Origin: Schlesneria paludicola DSM 18645
GTDB lineage: Bacteria > Planctomycetota > Planctomycetia > Planctomycetales > Planctomycetaceae
DNA length: 64,000 bases
Reading direction: 5' to 3'
NCBI GenBank assembly: GCA_945876035.1
Contig: CAMCMU010000007.1
Coordinates: 1-64,000, forward strand
This document shows positions 1 through 8,802 of the stretch, piece after piece. Numbering within the stretch: the stretch's first letter is position 1; each line of letters begins with the position of its first letter. Both the position numbers and the translations under genes were made by a program. The notes under the pieces were generated by a model. The model saw only the letters and a program-made list of their open reading frames with translations. It had not been told where the DNA came from and made no database searches.

Positions 1-200
1 AGAAATCTCGTGAAACCGCATCCTGTTTTCCCTGCGTAAGACGGTTGTTTGTGTGTGTCGTCTCTACGTCTTGGAAACACCGCGTTGGTAAATCGCTGGA
101 AATGCCCTGAGTTGCCGCAGTTCAATCGCTCTCGTCAAAAAAAACGGCGAGGCTCATTGCGATCACACAAGGCCCACACGAAATCGATGAGACAGAATTC
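1..200. other. Leading 200 bases without a gene
   Basis: No ORF of note ends or begins here apart from the antisense shadow of the next gene. The stretch directly precedes the AAA ATPase gene and must hold its promoter if that gene starts its own transcript, but I cannot point to convincing -35/-10 boxes. No Shine-Dalgarno better than a weak GAGAC is seen before the ATG at 201. Confidence 0.3.
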
Positions 201-1688
201 ATGAAACCCACGTTCAAGACGGCTTTGTTTTGGGGCCTTTTGATTGCGGCCTTTGTTGGGCTGTATCAAGTCGGAAAGAATCGACCAGCCGCTTCTGTTC
301 GGTATGACGTCTTTCGAGATAGCCTTCGGCGGAAGATGGTTCGCGACGTTGAGATTGACGGAAATAGGATTCACTTTGGGATCGTAGGATCTCTCAACCG
401 ATTGCAAACCGTTGGTGTTGTCAACGACGAGTTGGTCACTCAGCTTGATGAACTGGGGATCGTGCCTCAATGGAAATTGCCATCCTCGCCCACGGATTGG
501 ATTCCTTGGCTGGTGGGTGTCGGAATCTTATTTCTCGGGATCTTGCTGTTCACGCTGAAGCGAACGGGATCCGGATCGCCTGGAAACATCATGGGTCTGG
601 GCAAGAGCCGCGCAAAGTTAGTGGGGGAAGAGGCAAAAATCACTTTCGCCGATGTCGGAGGTTGCTACGAAGCAAAAGAAATGTTTGGAGATGTGATCGA
701 TTTCTTACGGGCACCCCAGCGGTGGGCGGATGCCGGAGTCCGATTGCCTCGCGGTATCTTACTGGAAGGGCCTCCGGGATCTGGCAAGACACATCTAGCC
801 CGCGCGGTGGCCGGAGAAACCGGGGCTAAATTCTACGTCGTTGCCGCGTCTGAATTCGTAGAATTGTTTGTTGGTGTGGGGGCCTCTCGCGTTCGGGATA
901 TGTTTGAAATCGCAGCAAATAATGCTCCTTCAGTGATCTTCATTGATGAAATCGATGCTATTGGCAGACGACGAGGTTCGGGGCTCGGCGGGAGTCATGA
1001 CGAACGCGAACAGACACTCAACCAATTACTCGTTTGTCTCGACGGGTTTCAACAACATGCACAGGTGGTCATGATCGCAGCAACGAATCGTCCGGATATT
1101 CTCGACAAGGCTCTGTTGCGACCCGGGCGTTTTGATCGACGAATCAAAATGCCAGAACTGTCCCGGGCAGACCGCATCGAAATATTAAAAATTCACACCC
1201 GAACGAAACCGCTTGCCGTCGATGTGTCTCTGGATGACATTGCTGCATGGACAGAGGGTCAGCATGGGGCCGATCTCGAAAGCATTGCTAATGAGGCTGG
1301 ATTGCAGGCCGTACGACGATCAAGACAGCAGTCTTCAGAACCGTCCATCACAGCAGAGGACTTTAAAAAAGCGTTACAACCTCGGAGCGAAAAAAACCAG
1401 TTGTTCGACAGACTTGATGCGGTGTTGATTGAATCCACCTCGCAACTTGCGGAGCCAACTGGCCGCGCCGCGGTACGCATCGTGTTACGTGATCAGACGA
1501 TCATTACGGGGGATGTTCTGTGGGCCGACGCGACCTTTCTGAAACTGCGTTCGACAATTGACGCTGCGGGAATCCTGGTCCCCAAATCACAGGTGCTTCG
1601 ATTAGAAGCAGTTCCAGGAACAGAAACCATTTTACGTGACGACTTACAGGGGGATCGATGGGCCGGTCGTCAAACCGACTTGGCCTAG
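201..1688 (+). CDS. FtsH-like membrane AAA+ ATPase lacking the M41 peptidase domain
   Basis: This 495-residue protein has the FtsH plan in its first 380 residues: a membrane segment (about 8-24), a small extracytoplasmic region resembling FtsH_ext, a second membrane segment (about 101-118), then an AAA+ module. Walker A is GPPGSGKTH (190-198), Walker [12 protein letters not shown] (245-255), the FVG pore motif lies at 223-225, and the second region of homology ends in RPGRFDR (308-314). The ATPase and its substrate-threading loop therefore look intact. FtsH would continue with an HExxH zinc protease domain, but none is present. The last 70-80 residues instead contain a beta-rich segment (about 423-470) that faintly recalls an Sm/LSm-type barrel; that is inference. 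The M50 protease gene follows after 38 bases, suggesting joint transcription and perhaps joint action. It is not a truncated pseudogene, because the reading frame is clean and has its own tail. Confidence 0.85.
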   Translation: MKPTFKTALFWGLLIAAFVGLYQVGKNRPAASVRYDVFRDSLRRKMVRDVEIDGNRIHFGIVGSLNRLQTVGVVNDELVTQLDELGIVPQWKLPSSPTDWIPWLVGVGILFLGILLFTLKRTGSGSPGNIMGLGKSRAKLVGEEAKITFADVGGCYEAKEMFGDVIDFLRAPQRWADAGVRLPRGILLEGPPGSGKTHLARAVAGETGAKFYVVAASEFVELFVGVGASRVRDMFEIAANNAPSVIFIDEIDAIGRRRGSGLGGSHDEREQTLNQLLVCLDGFQQHAQVVMIAATNRPDILDKALLRPGRFDRRIKMPELSRADRIEILKIHTRTKPLAVDVSLDDIAAWTEGQHGADLESIANEAGLQAVRRSRQQSSEPSITAEDFKKALQPRSEKNQLFDRLDAVLIESTSQLAEPTGRAAVRIVLRDQTIITGDVLWADATFLKLRSTIDAAGILVPKSQVLRLEAVPGTETILRDDLQGDRWAGRQTDLA

Positions 1689-1726
1689 GAATCGTTCTCG
1701 GATAATTCTTTTGATTGGAGCAGTCG

Positions 1727-2374
1727 ATGGATCTCAATGATATTGTGATGCGTGCCCTATTTTTTGTTCCGGTGTTACTGTCGTTGACCGTCCACGAATG
1801 GGCGCACGCTTGGACGGCTTTCAAGCTTGGAGATGACACGGCACGATTAATGGGGCGACTGACGCTCAACCCGATCGCTCACATGGATCCCATTGGAACT
1901 TTTTTACTACCTTTGATGGGCTTCCCTTTTGGTTGGGCCAAGCCCGTACCTGTCGATCCTCGGCGGTTTCGTCGGGGTGTCAGTCCTCGCCGTGGTATGT
2001 TGCTCGTCGCCGCCGCAGGCCCGATTTCGAATGCGATCATCGCCGCGGTTGCTTGGTCATTGTTGCGAATATTGAGTCTGCCAATGTTCCATGAAGTTAC
2101 TGTTTTGCAGGGGCCCCTGCCCTTCTTTTTTTTGCGGTTTCTGTTGATGGCAAATATCGGATTGTGTGTTTTCAATCTTTTTCCGATCCCTCCGCTCGAC
2201 GGAAGTAAAATTATTGACGGTGTGTTACCCGACGACTTGAGGCCGGCATGGAACCGCTTCTGTGAGATGGGCCCCGGCCTGTTAATTGCTTTGATTCTGC
2301 TGCCGCAGTTTACCGGTTTCAGCCCAATTGGAAACGTGATCGAATTCCTAATGCAGCTCGTTGGCGAACCCTAA
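1727..2374 (+). CDS. M50 (site-2-type) intramembrane zinc metalloprotease
   Basis: The 215-residue hydrophobic protein carries the M50 signature HEWAH (His23, Glu24, His27 from this start), where the histidines bind zinc and Glu is the catalytic base. A second conserved element, PIPPLDG, lies near residue 163 and supplies the third zinc ligand, Asp. About five to six membrane segments are visible, which matches the compact M50 subfamily without a PDZ domain. I chose the ATG at 1727 because GGAG sits six bases upstream; a TTG at 1715 in the same frame is possible. It lies 38 bases after the FtsH-like AAA ATPase gene on the same strand, so the two are probably one transcript. Substrates are unknown; relatives cleave membrane-embedded anti-sigma factors or clear membrane remnants. 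Confidence 0.9.
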   Translation: MDLNDIVMRALFFVPVLLSLTVHEWAHAWTAFKLGDDTARLMGRLTLNPIAHMDPIGTFLLPLMGFPFGWAKPVPVDPRRFRRGVSPRRGMLLVAAAGPISNAIIAAVAWSLLRILSLPMFHEVTVLQGPLPFFFLRFLLMANIGLCVFNLFPIPPLDGSKIIDGVLPDDLRPAWNRFCEMGPGLLIALILLPQFTGFSPIGNVIEFLMQLVGEP

Positions 2375-2470
2375 GTTCCTACGCCTTCGCCCGTTTTATG
2401 ACACTCCATTATTTCGGACCCTCGATAACACCCCAAAAAAACAGCATGGTCTTGACTCGGGATCTAGGAC

Positions 2471-3307
2471 ATGAACGGCATCATCTCTTTTCTGATTCCG
2501 AAGACCTTCTGCGTCATTGCGAGCCTGTGGACCACATCGACGGTCACAGCCGATGACCCGTAGGCGGCACGTCAAATCTTCGACAACTTTGACGGGGATT
2601 CTTCTTTGGGGCAAAGGCGGGAGAAAATGGCCCGTCAAGGTCAATTCCGTTGACGTATCGCGGTTGATTGAGGAGGTCGTTTATGAGGACGGTCAAGTCG
2701 ATACGATTCTGGTGTGCGTGAATGCCCCGATGATGTATGACCCCACAATGGTGGGTCCCATGCGTGGATGCCTTTTCTAATCCCGAGGAACGGATGAAAT
2801 GGCCGGCTTCCGAACAGCAGCGATTTGAGAATATCACTCGTTTTTTTGAGGCGCGAATCGATCCGTACCCAATCATCTTGTCCGAAACAAAGCGGCGAGG
2901 TCGGCAAGCATTGCTGAATTTTCGGATGAATGACGATCCTGGCGACGACTCCTTACGGACACCGTTTTCTCGACCATGCGGCTTGGGGACTGGTAACCGA
3001 GAAACATCGTGGATACGGGGCCCCACACTTTGGGCGGGGTGAAGTTCTCGACCACGTGTTTCTCCAGATTGAGGAAGCGGTACGACGTTATGACTGTGAT
3101 GGTCTCGAACTCGACTTCAATCGGTTTCCGAAGTTCTTTAAGGACGGGCCTGCTGAAAGTCCTACCGAAAACAGGAATTGTTTAGTCGAACGCGTCCGCC
3201 AGATACTCGACGAGATGAAGATCGCCGTTGAAGACATCGGCCAACGACGACGGAACACGTCACATCTGTCGAAGTCTCTGGACCAGAGACAGACGATTAT
3301 CAATTAA
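2471..3307 (+). pseudogene. Frameshifted remnant of a secreted glycoside-hydrolase-like protein
   Basis: The pieces of one protein family are spread over all three forward frames in the correct order. A signal-peptide-like start at 2471 runs into TAG at 2561. A second frame (about 2640-2740) encodes SRLIEEVVYEDGQVDTIL and VCVNAP. A third (about 2790-2935) encodes RRRG-type sequence ending FRMND. A fourth segment (about 2960-3230) encodes the family core YDCDGLELDFNRFPKFF. This order (VxxLVCVNA, RMND, YDxDGLELDFxRFP) matches secreted TIM-barrel proteins common in Planctomycetes, which I know as glycoside-hydrolase-like proteins of about 400-450 residues. At least two frameshifts, one stop and a deletion after RMND are needed to explain it, and the C-terminal third is gone. 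It should not produce a working protein. Confidence 0.75.
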
Positions 3308-3360
3308 GTCCTTCGGTTGTGCTCACAGAACCGTAATCCGTAACACCCGCGTGTGTCTCT

Positions 3361-4359
3361 TTAACGCGTCTCGGAATGTGACGAACCCGCCGCGAGTTGT
3401 GTTCGCTTCCATTGAATAATGTCGTCGAGAATCAACCCCAGTTTCATGGATGGCTGGCGTCCAAGAATCTTTCCTAGTTGCGTCACATCCGGGACACGGC
3501 GTCGAACGTCCTCGAAATCGTCTCCATAGGCATCACGATAGGGAAGGTACTGAATGGCGATCTGAGGATCGACACGGCGAATGATTTCATCAGCAAGGCC
3601 ACGAATCGAAATCGGTTCATCACTGCCGATATTGAATACCGAACCGTGGGCGGCCGGTGTTTCGACAAGACCAATTACCGCTTCAACCACCTCTCGGACG
3701 TGAGCGAAGCAACGCACCTGCGCTCCGTCGTCATAAACAACAAGCGGTCCGCCACGAAGCGCCTGATCAACAAACCGCGGAATGACCATGCCGTAATGCC
3801 CTACCTGTCTCGGTCCGACAACATTGAAGAACCGGCCGATTGCGACAGGCAAGCCAAACTTCCGGTGATAGGCCAAGGCCAAAAACTCATCAATGGCCTT
3901 AGAACATCCGTAAGCCCAACGAGGTCGAGATGTCGGCCCAAAGTGAAGATCGTCTTCCTCCGTCCATCGTTCCTTCGGATTTTTTCCATAAACTTCGCTG
4001 GTTGATGCCAGAAAGACGCGTTTGTTTCCTTGGACCGCGAGACGCAACAAAACCTCTGTCGGATAGATATTCGTTTCGATTGTCCGAACAGGATCGTCGG
4101 CAACGAGTTTCACTCCCACCGCAGCCGCCATGTGGTAGATGATGTCGGCACCGGCCATAACTTCGGCAAGGAGAATCGGGTCCGTAATGGATCCAACGCG
4201 AATGGTCAGATGCGAGTGACCGCTCAAATGGTCCAAATTTGTCGGCCGACCGGTCGACATGTTGTCCAGAACGACGACATCATGCCCCAATTCCAATAGT
4301 CGTTCTGTGAGATGACTGCCAATGAAACCGGCACCTCCCGTCACTAAACACCGAGCCAT
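3361..4359 (-). CDS. NAD-dependent nucleotide-sugar epimerase/dehydratase (extended SDR)
   Basis: The 332-residue protein begins with the Rossmann motif GGAGFIGSH and has the catalytic YxxxK pair in YGCSK (about residue 143), with an upstream serine/threonine in the STSEVYG segment. This is the extended short-chain dehydrogenase fold of UDP-glucose 4-epimerase, UDP-glucuronate decarboxylase and dTDP-glucose 4,6-dehydratase. Sequence alone does not fix the substrate; [14 protein letters not shown] and FNVVGPRQ lean towards the UDP-glucuronate decarboxylase/GDP-mannose epimerase group. The ATG at 4359 is preferred over one nine codons upstream because GGGGG lies seven bases before it. The role is probably supply of activated sugar for cell-surface polysaccharide. 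It stands alone, with a pseudogene on one side and a 1-kb gene-poor stretch upstream. Confidence 0.88.
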   Translation of the reverse strand: MARCLVTGGAGFIGSHLTERLLELGHDVVVLDNMSTGRPTNLDHLSGHSHLTIRVGSITDPILLAEVMAGADIIYHMAAAVGVKLVADDPVRTIETNIYPTEVLLRLAVQGNKRVFLASTSEVYGKNPKERWTEEDDLHFGPTSRPRWAYGCSKAIDEFLALAYHRKFGLPVAIGRFFNVVGPRQVGHYGMVIPRFVDQALRGGPLVVYDDGAQVRCFAHVREVVEAVIGLVETPAAHGSVFNIGSDEPISIRGLADEIIRRVDPQIAIQYLPYRDAYGDDFEDVRRRVPDVTQLGKILGRQPSMKLGLILDDIIQWKRTQLAAGSSHSETR

Positions 4360-5382
4360 GTCTTGCCCCCTTTTCGCATGAAACACGGCCCAATAACGGT
4401 TGGCCGAAATAGTAGACTTTTTTTACATCACGCGCATCCTCGTTGTTTGCGCCGATTGACCGCTGCAGACGATACAGAACCAGCCCCATGTTGAACAACT
4501 CAGTGCCACCTCTGATTGATGATTTCAAACACAAATTGACCTGAAAAGATTTAGCTGACGTCACACTCGGCCACGATCGCCGAGTCGCTGTTCCGAGACC
4601 CAATGGCGACATTCAAGCCTACCGTCGCGTCGGAAACGGTTGTTTGTCTCTGTCTTCTAAAGTACGAAAGTCTCAGCGGAAACCGAGATTTTTACGCAAA
4701 ACAGTCCAGAACGCCGCTCGGATCCACGGCCCTGATGACGACTGCTGGAATCCTGTGAATCAGTTGGTTCGATGGGTTGTCGCGATCGGTTTCGCTTCGG
4801 TTATGTCATGACCGTCATTTTCGGTTTCCGCGGAATCGTCTCGCAGATGCCAATCTACCACCCATTATTGGTGTTCAGCCTGTTCAGACGGATTACCACG
4901 GGATCGCTGTCAGCGGAAGACTCTTCCTTGGTCATTTTGACGAAGAACCTGGTGCGGGCATGGCGTCGACCGTACTCAATGGGCATTTGACGAAGCCATG
5001 GCGAGTCCGGTGGCGTGGCCAAGAGACCACCTTCGACAACGGAGGGGCAAAACAGCTTGGAACTGAACATATCTTGGAAGGCCTCACACAATCAAAGACC
5101 GAGCGGTACGCACGCGATCAAGAATCCGAACGAAATCCGCCACAGTTCGCCTGTCCCCGGAGGGGATTATCTATCTCCGTTGGCATCTTTGATGCCAAAC
5201 ACCACCTCGGAATTTCTGCAGCGAAGACCGCGCGAGCAGCCGCTTCTGATCCGTCTTGACGATCCGTTGACAGGTACCCTCTGGCCAAATCAAGGATTGT
5301 TTCCGCGTTCGTTAGTGCCTGTCTTTTAAGGGGTTGCCCGGTGTTCCGATTGGATTGTCTGGCGGATGATGATTGCCGCTCG
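4360..5382. other. One-kilobase gene-poor stretch with ORF debris
   Basis: No intact gene can be supported. Short forward-strand frames between about 4770 and 5330 have protein-like composition (for example HGIAVSGRLFLGHF near 4890 and RLDDPLTGTLWPNQ near 5255) but they switch frame and are cut by stops, as in a decayed gene. I do not recognise the family. No tRNA, repeat array or convincing terminator is visible. Confidence 0.35.
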
Positions 5383-6645
5383 TCAATCGATAATCGTCAG
5401 CTTGACAATCCGTTTTTTGCCAGCCTTAACCAACATTTCTGACTCTAATAAAATCGGGGTCTTCGAGTCCGTAATTGGTAATGTTTGATCGCCGCGAATA
5501 ACGGAGGCACCTCCCTGGGAGATCAGTCGCGTTGCCTCACTGGCGGAGGCAGCCAACCCCAACGCCTGAAGAAGCTGTGGAGCGGCTAGTCGCCTTTCGG
5601 CGAGATCTGTGGCGTGACGAGGCAGATGTTCGCTTAACGAGGTCATGCTCAGCGTGACTATGGGGATTTCTGATGGCCGTTCGCCGCCGCCGACTTCACG
5701 TTGCCAACGGTCAGCAGCATTCTCGGACTGTTGTGGTGAGTGGTATTCTGCAATGACGGCCTTTGCCAATCGGATTTTTGCGGACTTGGGATGCCCCGCG
5801 AGGATCGTTTGGACCTCCTCGAGACCGATCGACGTCAGCAGTTCAAAATACATCTTCATCACGGCATCCGGTAGCTGCATAATTTTTTTCATCATGTCAT
5901 ACGGTGGCTCGGCGATGCCAATGTAATTACCGAGGCTCTTTCCCATGCGTCGACTACCGTCCAAACCCACCAAAATCGGCGACATCACGCCGATTTGCTG
6001 TGGAAGGTGTTGATCTCGCTGCAGATCTCGAGCGAGCATGAAGCTGTACAGTTGCTCGGTTCCACCCAATTCAATATCTGACTGAACTTCCACAGAATCC
6101 CAAGCCTGCATGATGGGGTATAGGCATTCGTGCAAAAAAATGGGCGAGGCGGATGCATAGCGTTTGGAAAAATCGTCACGAGTGAGTAGCTGAGCCACAG
6201 TCACTTTTCCGCACAATCGGATCACCTCAGCGAAGCTCATCTTTCCGAACCAATCGCCGTTACGATGGACTTCTGCACGACTCAAATCGACAACTTTTCC
6301 AACCTGAAAAAGGTAGTCTTTTGCATTGACTTCCACGTCTTCGGCGCTGAGTTTCTGACTCCGGGCGTGATCGCGACCGCTGGGATCTCCCACCAAGGCC
6401 GTATAATTACCAATAATGATGACCGCTTGATGCCCCAATTCTTGAAATTGACGCAGTTTGCGTAGAGGGACCGTATGTCCAAGATGAACATCAATCCCAG
6501 TCGGATCGATTCCATATTTTACCCGCAACGGTTTGCCTGTTTCTCGACTCTGTGTGAGTTTGTAGGCTAATTCCTCTTCAGGCACGATTTTTTCGACACC
6601 ACGCCGAATGATGCTCAACTGCTCGTCAACGGGTAAAAAGGTCAT
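5383..6645 (-). CDS. tyrS: Tyrosyl-tRNA synthetase
   Basis: The 420-residue protein is a class I aminoacyl-tRNA synthetase that charges tRNA-Tyr. The HIGH motif reads HLGH (about residue 54) after the GIDPTG segment, and the KMSKS loop reads RMGKS before LGNYIG. The C-terminal 65 residues form an S4-like RNA-binding domain that recognises the tRNA. Length and motif spacing match the bacterial TyrZ-like group, in which KMSKS often reads K/RMGKS. The ATG at 6645 fits the usual family N-terminus; a TTG 13 codons upstream (6684) is in frame but less likely. It stands alone between unrelated genes. No T-box leader is visible, as expected outside Firmicutes. Confidence 0.97.
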   Translation of the reverse strand: MTFLPVDEQLSIIRRGVEKIVPEEELAYKLTQSRETGKPLRVKYGIDPTGIDVHLGHTVPLRKLRQFQELGHQAVIIIGNYTALVGDPSGRDHARSQKLSAEDVEVNAKDYLFQVGKVVDLSRAEVHRNGDWFGKMSFAEVIRLCGKVTVAQLLTRDDFSKRYASASPIFLHECLYPIMQAWDSVEVQSDIELGGTEQLYSFMLARDLQRDQHLPQQIGVMSPILVGLDGSRRMGKSLGNYIGIAEPPYDMMKKIMQLPDAVMKMYFELLTSIGLEEVQTILAGHPKSAKIRLAKAVIAEYHSPQQSENAADRWQREVGGGERPSEIPIVTLSMTSLSEHLPRHATDLAERRLAAPQLLQALGLAASASEATRLISQGGASVIRGDQTLPITDSKTPILLESEMLVKAGKKRIVKLTIID

Positions 6646-6855
6646 CTGGTGAAGCTTTGTAAAATGGGGTGCATGAGCATTCAAAGGGCGTTGACAAGTG
6701 GGCTTTCCGCAGTGCGTGTTGAACCGTGAAATTAACGGGGTTTAACTGGATAAGAAGTCTCGAACTTCAACGTTTCAGCCTCGGCCTCCGTCCTTGGAAT
6801 CTATTTTTGAGTAACAGGCTGGCGTCTTCATTAACCTACCAAGGATTCACTGCCA

Positions 6856-7797
6856 TCAATGGCTCAGCATCGCCAGAGCGAGCATCGTAGCGTTGAACAG
6901 CCCGTGAATCACGACCACGGTCAGGTAGCTCTGTCGTCTGTCAAAGGAATACCCCAGAATGAGAGCCAATGGAAGGAGTGCAATTCCATCAACCGGCCCG
7001 TGAACAGCCGCAAACACGATCGCAACAAAGGGAATGGCGACTCGTGCCGGCATGACGGATCCCAAGGCTCCCTGAAGAAGCACTCGAAATATCAATTCCT
7101 CGGAAAGCGGTGCGACGACGATTGCCAAGAAGAGGATTGCCGCCAAGACGTCGAGACCGAGACTCTCTGACAGTAATCGAAGAAGCACATTTTGTGTCTC
7201 GTGATTGCGGAGTGGGGTGGTCAGAATCGTTGTGCAGGCCATCGGCAAAATTGCTAATTTGAATCCAAACCAACCGTCACGAACGTGCTCTCCTAGCGGG
7301 CTCCATTTCAAACCAACGTCCGCTGCAAATTGCCATCCGCGACTCAGCAGAAGCGAGATCAGAAACAGCGTTGTGCCGCCGCTCAATACGATCACTTGAA
7401 CTAATCCGAATAACGTCGGCTCCGCCGGACGCATGTCGGTTCCGGGAATAAAACGAGCCCAGAGATGCAGCGCGGTCCATAACACGGCCAAGCCACAGGC
7501 TAGCTTCTCGGACGGATGAATCCATGCCGTGCGAAGTTGACGGTAGGGATTCACATCCAGACCCCGCTGCAGAAATCGAAGCCACACGGTCCACCAAGCG
7601 GAAGTCCCGCCGATGAGCAACGCCAGCAACAACCAAAATGTGACGAGCAACCGCAGTTCAATCGAAGGGAGTTCGTTGCTTGGCAAGGTGTCGGTTTCTG
7701 GGTGGATGAGTTGTAGGGATCGGAGACGATTATAGACCGGCAAGGGCTTGAGGAAAGCCGATCCGGTTCGGAATGGTTTTCCGTCGGCATCCACCAC
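6856..7797 (-). CDS. CPBP (CAAX-like) family intramembrane protease
   Basis: This 313-residue integral membrane protein has the three conserved elements of the CPBP/Abi family: EExxxR in SEELIFRVL, a histidine in AAVHG, and a final HGLFN near the C-terminus. In the eukaryotic Rce1 relatives these residues form a glutamate-dependent membrane protease that processes prenylated proteins; bacterial relatives have varied or unknown substrates. Roughly seven to eight membrane segments are visible, after a hydrophilic N-terminal stretch of about 45 residues. It begins at a GTG, with no ATG available nearby in frame. It is divergent from trpC, with only 75 bases between the two starts, so their promoters must overlap. 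Confidence 0.85.
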   Translation of the reverse strand: MVDADGKPFRTGSAFLKPLPVYNRLRSLQLIHPETDTLPSNELPSIELRLLVTFWLLLALLIGGTSAWWTVWLRFLQRGLDVNPYRQLRTAWIHPSEKLACGLAVLWTALHLWARFIPGTDMRPAEPTLFGLVQVIVLSGGTTLFLISLLLSRGWQFAADVGLKWSPLGEHVRDGWFGFKLAILPMACTTILTTPLRNHETQNVLLRLLSESLGLDVLAAILFLAIVVAPLSEELIFRVLLQGALGSVMPARVAIPFVAIVFAAVHGPVDGIALLPLALILGYSFDRRQSYLTVVVIHGLFNATMLALAMLSH

Positions 7798-7872
7798 GAT
7801 ACCATCTCACAGAGATCGCGACCTGTTTCCTGCGATTCAACGGCCGCTGAACACCTCGGGAATCCACAACTC

Positions 7873-8685
7873 ATGTCTTCCGCATCACTTTCTGGAGACA
7901 ACGTCCTCGCTCGCATTATGGATTACAAACGCAGTGAGATCGCCCACGCCAAGAGGCTCCGTCCATGGCCGGCCGTTGAGATGCAACTTGCGTTGGCACC
8001 GCCTGTTCGAGATTTCGCAGCCGCGTTGCGATCAAGGTCCGACGTGGCTCTGATCGCTGAAGTCAAAAAGGCCTCTCCATCGGTCGGTGTGATTCGCGAC
8101 GATTTCGATCCGGTACAGATCGCGCTGACCTATGAGAGACATGGTGCCGCCTGCCTCAGCGTGCTGACCGACGAACATTTTTTTCAAGGACATCTCAATT
8201 TTCTCACTGCCATTCGGCAGACAGTGAAGATTCCTTTATTGAGGAAAGACTTCATTATCGATCGCTATCAAGTGGCGGAAGCACGCGTGGCCGGAGCGGA
8301 TTGCATCCTGTTGATTGCCGAATGCCTCGACGATTGCCAACTACGGGACCTCTACTTCTACGCAAGCGAACTCGGCATGGAGTCGCTTATTGAAATTTAT
8401 GATCCACACAACCTCGACCGGGTTCTTAAACTTGATCCGTCGCTTGTGGGAGTCAATAATCGCGATTTGAGAACTTTTGTTGTTGATCTCAATCACACTC
8501 TAAAACTTGCCTGCAAAATCCCTCAAGCCACTCTCCTTGTCAGTGAAAGTGGAATCAAGTCCCGCGCGGACGTAGACCGCCTGGCGGAAGGCGGAGTGCA
8601 CGCCATGCTTGTCGGTGAAACGCTGATGCGTTCAAGCGACATCGGCAAAGCCGTCGATGAATTGCTTCGACGATGCAATTCGTGA
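7873..8685 (+). CDS. trpC: Indole-3-glycerol phosphate synthase
   Basis: This 270-residue TIM-barrel enzyme converts carboxyphenylaminodeoxyribulose phosphate to indole-3-glycerol phosphate in tryptophan synthesis. Signature segments are all present: EVKKASPS with the catalytic lysine, LRKDFI with the second lysine, GVNNRDL, and SESGI near the phosphate site. Length matches free-standing TrpC, so it is not the TrpC-TrpF fusion. No other trp gene is in the window, consistent with dispersed biosynthetic genes in planctomycetes. It is divergent from the CPBP gene and convergent with the HD-GYP gene. Confidence 0.97.
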   Translation: MSSASLSGDNVLARIMDYKRSEIAHAKRLRPWPAVEMQLALAPPVRDFAAALRSRSDVALIAEVKKASPSVGVIRDDFDPVQIALTYERHGAACLSVLTDEHFFQGHLNFLTAIRQTVKIPLLRKDFIIDRYQVAEARVAGADCILLIAECLDDCQLRDLYFYASELGMESLIEIYDPHNLDRVLKLDPSLVGVNNRDLRTFVVDLNHTLKLACKIPQATLLVSESGIKSRADVDRLAEGGVHAMLVGETLMRSSDIGKAVDELLRRCNS

Positions 8686-8802
8686 TTGATTTGAAGTTGC
8701 CTATCACCGTCAATTGCCCCGCAGGTCCCCCTGCAAAAAAGGCGAGATCACCGAGCGTTGCCTCTAACAATAGCGGATCGGTTGGAACGATCAGACTCCG
8801 AA

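Noticed and set aside
2544-3026. Minus-strand frame of 160 codons
   Set aside because: It is antisense to the pseudogene, whose forward-strand blocks match a known family.
8721-8740. Hairpin GCAGG-TCCC-CCTGC followed by six A between trpC and the HD-GYP gene
   Set aside because: The adjoining run is A on the plus strand, and on the minus strand the T run precedes the hairpin, so it does not fit an intrinsic terminator for either gene.
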